Origin: Gammaproteobacteria bacterium
GTDB lineage: Bacteria; Pseudomonadota; Gammaproteobacteria; Pseudomonadales; Litorivicinaceae
NCBI GenBank assembly: GCA_002717305.1
Contig: PBDH01000015.1
Coordinates: forward strand, 5,772-25,342
DNA: 19,571 nt
Direction: 5' to 3'
The translations under genes were made by a program, and so were the position numbers. The stretch's first letter is position 1; every line of letters starts with the position of its first letter. This document shows, in pieces, positions 15,470-19,571 of the stretch. The notes below the pieces were generated by a model. It was not told the origin of the DNA. It worked only from the letters and a program-made list of their open reading frames with translations, and made no database searches.

Positions 15470-15724
15470 ATGGCAATTAAACGATTTATCGCCGGCGCTG
15501 TCTGCCAGAGTTGCGGTGCTTATGACAAGACAAGGGCTTGGGAAGACGATAGTGAAAAGTTGATGCGACGCGAGTGTGTTTCATGTGGGCACAAGGAAGT
15601 CATAGCTCTGGAGGCCCCCGAAAGTTCTGAGCTAGTGACTCGCGTAAATTATGCCGACCCAGTTTTTGATGAAGACGTGAGGTCAGTTAGGATCTTAGAT
15701 GATTCTGATCCGAACGTAACCTAA
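15470..15724 (+). CDS. yheV: YheV-family putative zinc-ribbon protein (DUF2387)
   Basis: This small protein of 84 residues begins MAIKRFIAGAVC, the typical YheV N-terminus. It has two CxxC pairs (CQSCG near 12-16 and CVSCG near 38-42) that would bind one zinc. The C-terminal tail ending VRILDDSDPNVT resembles the extended form in Pseudomonas. The ATG at 15470 lies 6 nt from the ribosome site GGGAG at 15459-15463; ATG 15467 directly before it is less well spaced, and the longer open frame from 15380 runs over the opposite gene's start. The biochemical role is unknown. Its 3' end overlaps the convergent dinF by 38 nt. Confidence 0.85.
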   Translation: MAIKRFIAGAVCQSCGAYDKTRAWEDDSEKLMRRECVSCGHKEVIALEAPESSELVTRVNYADPVFDEDVRSVRILDDSDPNVT

Positions 15725-17030
15725 CTTCCTGAATCACACCGGGCAGCCTCAGTGCTAGGAATAATGTTCTAGGTATAGAGAACGTCAAAAAGGCGCCCAT
15801 CAGACTATCGAGACTCGTTGATCCAAAAGCCCATAACCCTCCGAACCAGCCAAAGCCTACAGAGAAACACATCGTGCGACACATATCGACTGTCTTGGTC
15901 AAGCCAATAAATACGCCATCGAGCCAATAAGACCAGCACAAGACTAGTACAAACCCGGCAAACCAGACCATAAGACTGGAGGCGTGTTCGATAACAGCAA
16001 TAAAATCAGTCAGCGCCGAAAAGATTTGTAACTGGAAAATTGTAAATATCGATATAATCGTAACGGCTGAGACGCCAGATAAGATCGCCCCTCCCTTGAG
16101 GCTATCGATGAAGCGATTAAAGTGACGCTCCCCGAGAGATTGTCCTGCCTCTATTTCTGCAGCGTGTGCGAATCCATCTAGGGCATAAGCCGCTGTCGCG
16201 AGCAAAACCAAAATAAGCCCAATCGAGGCTGCCTCGATAGTTCCTAGCCTCGCAGCGAAGATTGATAGGGTTACGAAGACGCTGTGAAGTCCGATCGTTC
16301 GAATCATCAGCGGTAGGTTCACTTTGATAAGTTTGATAACAAGCGGTAGATGCCAAGATCGGTCGATTAGCTGTCCCTTATTTCTCAATTCAAGCGCGAG
16401 TATCGTAAAGGCTATGATCAAGCCTACGTATTCCGAGATAGCCGTTCCTAGAGCGATACCGAAGCTATTCATCTGACATCCAATAGCTAACGTATAGTTC
16501 AGGCAAATGTTTAGCAGGTTAATACTGATCGCGAGGTACAGCGCGATCGGGGTATTACCTCTGCAAATGAACCATCCTGTAAGAACAAGCAGAACAAGGT
16601 TAGCAAGCCCCCCCCACAGTCTGGTCTCGAGGTATTCCTCAAGTGGTCGATGCATCTCTGCAGGGACCTGCGCTAGTTCAAGAACCGGGGTGATTATTTG
16701 AGAACCAAGAACAAAAAGACCTATCCCGATTATGGTGGCTAAACTAATTGCGTGGGACAAAATGCTAAATGATAGACTGTGATCGCTAGCACCGACAGCC
16801 TGAGCGACCATACCCGTCGTTCCCATACGTAAGAACGAAAAAGCGCCAAAGAAGGCCACTAAAAGTTCTGCGCCGACTGTCACAGCAGCAAGATAGTATG
16901 CGTGATCAAGGTGACCTGAAATGGCGGCGTCAGCTAGACCGAGGATCGGGGTTGAGATATTGGCAATAATAAGCGGAAGCGCTAGCCGCCAAAGTCTTCT
17001 AATCGGCTCTATCTGGAAATGAGTTCGCAT
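15687..17030 (-). CDS. dinF: MATE-family efflux transporter, DinF type
   Basis: This 447-residue protein is hydrophobic throughout, with about 12 predicted membrane segments in two halves. It belongs to the MATE branch of the MOP superfamily, which exports organic cations or drugs using Na+ or H+ gradients. The closest named relative is DinF: LWRLALPLIIANISTPILGL at the start, FLRMGTTGMVAQAVGA, AYALDGFAHAAE and LDGVFIGLTKTVDMCRTM correspond block by block with E. coli DinF. No lexA is next to it and no SOS box was recognised, so SOS control is not implied. The start lies inside the 3' end of thrB (22-nt overlap), suggesting coupling. Confidence 0.9.
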   Translation of the reverse strand: MRTHFQIEPIRRLWRLALPLIIANISTPILGLADAAISGHLDHAYYLAAVTVGAELLVAFFGAFSFLRMGTTGMVAQAVGASDHSLSFSILSHAISLATIIGIGLFVLGSQIITPVLELAQVPAEMHRPLEEYLETRLWGGLANLVLLVLTGWFICRGNTPIALYLAISINLLNICLNYTLAIGCQMNSFGIALGTAISEYVGLIIAFTILALELRNKGQLIDRSWHLPLVIKLIKVNLPLMIRTIGLHSVFVTLSIFAARLGTIEAASIGLILVLLATAAYALDGFAHAAEIEAGQSLGERHFNRFIDSLKGGAILSGVSAVTIISIFTIFQLQIFSALTDFIAVIEHASSLMVWFAGFVLVLCWSYWLDGVFIGLTKTVDMCRTMCFSVGFGWFGGLWAFGSTSLDSLMGAFLTFSIPRTLFLALRLPGVIQEVRLRSDQNHLRS

Positions 17031-17974
17031 TGAGGGTCACGGCGACGAGAGATTAGAATCTCAAGAAAGTCGTTGGGGTCTTTCACATGTGGCGGGGCCT
17101 GGGGGCCACCTTCGCGTTTGCGGGCTAACGCAACCAAGCGAAGCATCCAAAACCGCAAGGCAGCTGTCTCAACGGCAGGCGGCCAGAAACTGATTTCTTG
17201 ATCGGTGAGCGGCCGGTATCGATTGTATCCTCTCATCAACGCTTTGGTTTTTAGTGGGTCGAGACGGCTCGATTGATCGGAACACCAGTCATTGATGGTG
17301 ATAGCGAGATCAAACAATAGCGAGCCGTTACAAGCGTTGTAGAAGTCAATAATCCCCGCTAGTGAGCCGTTGTAAAATAGAGCGTTGTCACAGAACAAGT
17401 CGCCGTGAATAATCCCTTGAGGAAGAAGTCCTGCGTCACAAGCAAATGAATGGGACCGGTCGATTTGATCGCTCAATATATCTCGATATTGCGGTGGAAC
17501 GATGTCAAGTACGCGTTTAACGCTTCCTTCCCACCATTTATTCCACCGATGGTTTTCTCGCTTTAAGTTAATATATTTTTGGGTAGCAGAATGCATTTTA
17601 CCGAGTGCTTCGCCTATTTGATGGCAGGCCTCTGGGGTAATGGGAGAGATCGTTGAGCCCTCTACACGTGAAAACAGGGCGGCGGGTTTATTTTTTATTG
17701 CGAACAAACGCGTACCCTTATGATTTGCAATGGGTAACGCCACGGGAACTCCGTCGTCTGACAGCCGGCGATTTAGCTCAATGAAAAATGGAATTTCGTC
17801 AAACCCCTGTTCTTCAAATATTTGGAGTACCGTTTCTTTTTGGTTGAAGGAGACAAAGTAGGTGGTGTTTTCGACCCCGGCAGCCACTCCTGTGAAGCTC
17901 TTCAACTCACCAAAATTGAATTGCCTGGTGAAGTCCTGCATTTCTTGCAGAGTTAATTCCGTGTAAACACCCAT
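17009..17974 (-). CDS. thrB: homoserine kinase (aminoglycoside phosphotransferase fold)
   Basis: ThrB phosphorylates homoserine for threonine synthesis. This is the Pseudomonas-type enzyme of the APH/choline kinase fold, not the GHMP kinase of E. coli. With the ATG at 17974 it has 321 residues and starts MGVYTELT, matching the family; the frame stays open 48 codons further upstream, into the region of polA, but that part does not look like ThrB. Motifs are GVENTTYFV near 33-41, the catalytic HGDLFCDN at 190-197 (Asp192, Asn197) and GIIDFYNACNG with the metal ligand Asp210, then DLAITINDWC. It diverges from polA, near which it is also found in Pseudomonas. Confidence 0.94.
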   Translation of the reverse strand: MGVYTELTLQEMQDFTRQFNFGELKSFTGVAAGVENTTYFVSFNQKETVLQIFEEQGFDEIPFFIELNRRLSDDGVPVALPIANHKGTRLFAIKNKPAALFSRVEGSTISPITPEACHQIGEALGKMHSATQKYINLKRENHRWNKWWEGSVKRVLDIVPPQYRDILSDQIDRSHSFACDAGLLPQGIIHGDLFCDNALFYNGSLAGIIDFYNACNGSLLFDLAITINDWCSDQSSRLDPLKTKALMRGYNRYRPLTDQEISFWPPAVETAALRFWMLRLVALARKREGGPQAPPHVKDPNDFLEILISRRRDPQCELISR

Positions 17975-18042
17975 CGCCGCGCCCCGTCCAAGCGCGGTAT
18001 TATGCATGGACAGAAACAAAAGCAACACTCTCGGGAGCCGGA

Positions 18043-19571
18043 ATGCCTGCACCATTGGTTTTAGTTGATGGGTCATCCTATCTTTATCGTGCTTTCCATG
18101 CCTTACCACCACTGTCAACCAGAGACGGGCGACCGGTTGGCGCGATTCGTGGTGTCATTTCTATGTTGAATAAATTGGCAGACTCAACAGGTGCCGAGCG
18201 CATGGTTGTTGTCTTCGATGCGTCCGGAAAAACATTTCGCGATGATATGTACCCCAGATACAAAGCCAATCGGGAAAAAATGCCCGATGAACTTAGAGCA
18301 CAAATCGAGCCATTGCACGCTATCATCCAAGCGCTTGGGTTTCCGTTGATCGTTGTTCCTGGTGTGGAAGCTGATGATGTAATCGGGACGCTTGCGAAAC
18401 GGGCCGAGGCACACGGTGAGTCTGTTCTAATTTCGACTGGCGATAAGGATTTCGCACAACTCATAACCGATAAGGTGACGTTGGTTAACACAATGAGTGA
18501 CACAACCATGACGCCGATCGGTGTCAAAGAAAAATTTGGTGTGCCACCAAGCTCCATTATCGACTTTTTGGCGTTAACCGGCGATAGCGTGGATAACGTT
18601 CCGGGGATACCAAAGTGTGGCCCGAAAACGGCTGCCAAATGGCTTAATGCGCACGGAACTCTCGATGATGTGGTTGCCAATGCGGGGACAATTGCCGGAA
18701 AAATTGGCGATACTTTCCGTGAACATATGCATGTATTACCACTTTCCAGGGCGTTGGTCACGATTAAAACTGATTGTGATTTACCAGTGGGCCTAGGCGA
18801 CTTGGCTCGTTCAACTCCCGATAATGAGAAGCTGACCATCCTTTATATGGAACTCGAACTTAATCAGTTCTTGAGACAGCTCTCGAATGCAAGATCTGAT
18901 AATTTACAAACTTCTAATAAACCGGGCTCAGTAGAGGTTTCTTATGAGTTAGTGAATACCCTACAACGACTTGAATTTTGGGTCTCGCAATGCAGAAATT
19001 CAACGACCTTTGCGCTTGATACAGAGACCACGTCGTTGGTCGCTCGGACAGCAGATTTGGTTGGTATATCGCTCGCCTACAGGGCCGGGAAGGCTTGTTA
19101 TATTCCCGTTTCGCATGTTGAGGGTGATCAGCTAGATGTCAAAGTCGTCCTTAACTTGGTTGCCTCTCTGTTGGATGATTCCAGTCTGACCATGGTTGGG
19201 CACAATTTAAAGTATGACCTCACGGTCCTTGAATCTGTAGGCTTAAAGCCGAGCTGTGCAGTCGCAGATACCATGCTGATGAGTTATGTCTTGGATGCGG
19301 CATCAGGTAGGCACGACATGGACTCCGTGGCGAGACGTATCTTAGCAATTGATACGATTTCTTATGAAGATGTGTGTGGAAAGGGAGCGAAACAAATTGG
19401 TTTTGCTGAAGTAACCCTCGACCAAGCGTTTCAATATGCGTCTGAGGATGCTGATATTACGCTCCGGCTCTACGAGATTTTTAACGAGCGCTTGGAGAGA
19501 GAACAGTCTCTGAGATCGATTTATCAGGACTTAGAGCTGCCAGTCATGTTTGTTCTTCGGGACATGGAAAA
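18043..19571 (+). CDS. polA: DNA polymerase I, N-terminal part (3' truncated by window)
   Basis: The frame from ATG 18043 is open to the window edge, giving 509 full codons. GGGAG at 18033-18037 is a well-placed ribosome site. Pol I fills gaps and removes RNA primers during Okazaki fragment maturation and repair. The 5'-nuclease domain begins VLVDGSSYLYRAFHAL and includes STGDKDFAQL and LTGDSVDNVPG. The 3'-5' proofreading domain keeps all three exonuclease motifs: DTETTSL (Asp326, Glu328), GHNLKYDL (Asp392) and YASEDAD (Tyr465, Asp469), so proofreading should be active, unlike Taq-type enzymes. The polymerase domain lies beyond the window. The 68-bp gap to thrB must hold both divergent promoters; I saw only weak -10-like matches there. 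Confidence 0.97.
   Translation, partial: MPAPLVLVDGSSYLYRAFHALPPLSTRDGRPVGAIRGVISMLNKLADSTGAERMVVVFDASGKTFRDDMYPRYKANREKMPDELRAQIEPLHAIIQALGFPLIVVPGVEADDVIGTLAKRAEAHGESVLISTGDKDFAQLITDKVTLVNTMSDTTMTPIGVKEKFGVPPSSIIDFLALTGDSVDNVPGIPKCGPKTAAKWLNAHGTLDDVVANAGTIAGKIGDTFREHMHVLPLSRALVTIKTDCDLPVGLGDLARSTPDNEKLTILYMELELNQFLRQLSNARSDNLQTSNKPGSVEVSYELVNTLQRLEFWVSQCRNSTTFALDTETTSLVARTADLVGISLAYRAGKACYIPVSHVEGDQLDVKVVLNLVASLLDDSSLTMVGHNLKYDLTVLESVGLKPSCAVADTMLMSYVLDAASGRHDMDSVARRILAIDTISYEDVCGKGAKQIGFAEVTLDQAFQYASEDADITLRLYEIFNERLEREQSLRSIYQDLELPVMFVLRDME

Noticed and set aside
18084..18839. Long minus-strand open frame (251 codons) antisense to the 5' part of polA
   Set aside because: It lies wholly within the polA 5'-nuclease coding region, has a low-complexity Ser/Thr/Pro-rich translation with no recognisable domain, and is explained by codon bias of the sense gene.
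1..19571. DnaA boxes or an origin of replication inside the window
   Set aside because: No exact TTATNCACA was noticed on either strand; the origin is more likely upstream of dnaA, left of the window.

Overview
This window is a dense block of housekeeping genes from a gammaproteobacterial chromosome, close to the replication origin. The gene order gyrB / gmhB-glyS-glyQ / LpxL-like acyltransferase / trkA-rsmB-fmt-def / tsaC-hemF-aroE follows the Pseudomonas-type layout just downstream of dnaA-dnaN-recF-gyrB. Protein lengths and motifs closely match gammaproteobacterial proteins (HemF 299 aa, TrkH 483 aa, Fmt 315 aa). I cannot name a genus. Tight packing and moderate base composition would fit a streamlined aquatic lineage, but that is only an inference.

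Layout. (1) 1-4865: the 3' end of gyrB meets the leftward operon glyQ-glyS-gmhB tail to tail. A perfect 16-bp ParB-binding site (parS) lies inside the 3' end of gmhB at 460-475. An LpxL/HtrB-type lipid A acyltransferase diverges from glyQ. (2) 4862-10474: the leftward operon def-fmt-rsmB-trkA-trkH, with junctions of 0 to 4 nt, joins formyl-methionine metabolism, 16S rRNA methylation and Trk potassium uptake. (3) 10475-10924: the only long gene-poor stretch. It has a good -10 box for def and an unexplained cluster of three TTGGTCA heptamers. The LysM and dprA genes usual at this position in Pseudomonas are absent. (4) 10925-14875: the rightward run tsaC-hemF-aroE-purK-purE (tRNA t6A, heme, shikimate and purine synthesis). 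The PurK/PurE pair looks unlike the usual gammaproteobacterial version. (5) 14872-17974: a gamma-carbonic anhydrase diverging from a YheV zinc-ribbon protein, then a leftward thrB-dinF pair. (6) 18043-19571: the 5' two-thirds or less of polA, diverging from thrB and running off the window.

All four convergent gene pairs overlap at their stop codons, so no room is left for intrinsic terminators between them, and I saw none. I found no tRNA, rRNA, CRISPR array, insertion sequence or prophage, and no gene cluster that looks like a new defence or biosynthetic system. The items most worth following up are the parS site inside gmhB, the rewired gene-free region between def and tsaC, and the atypical purKE pair.
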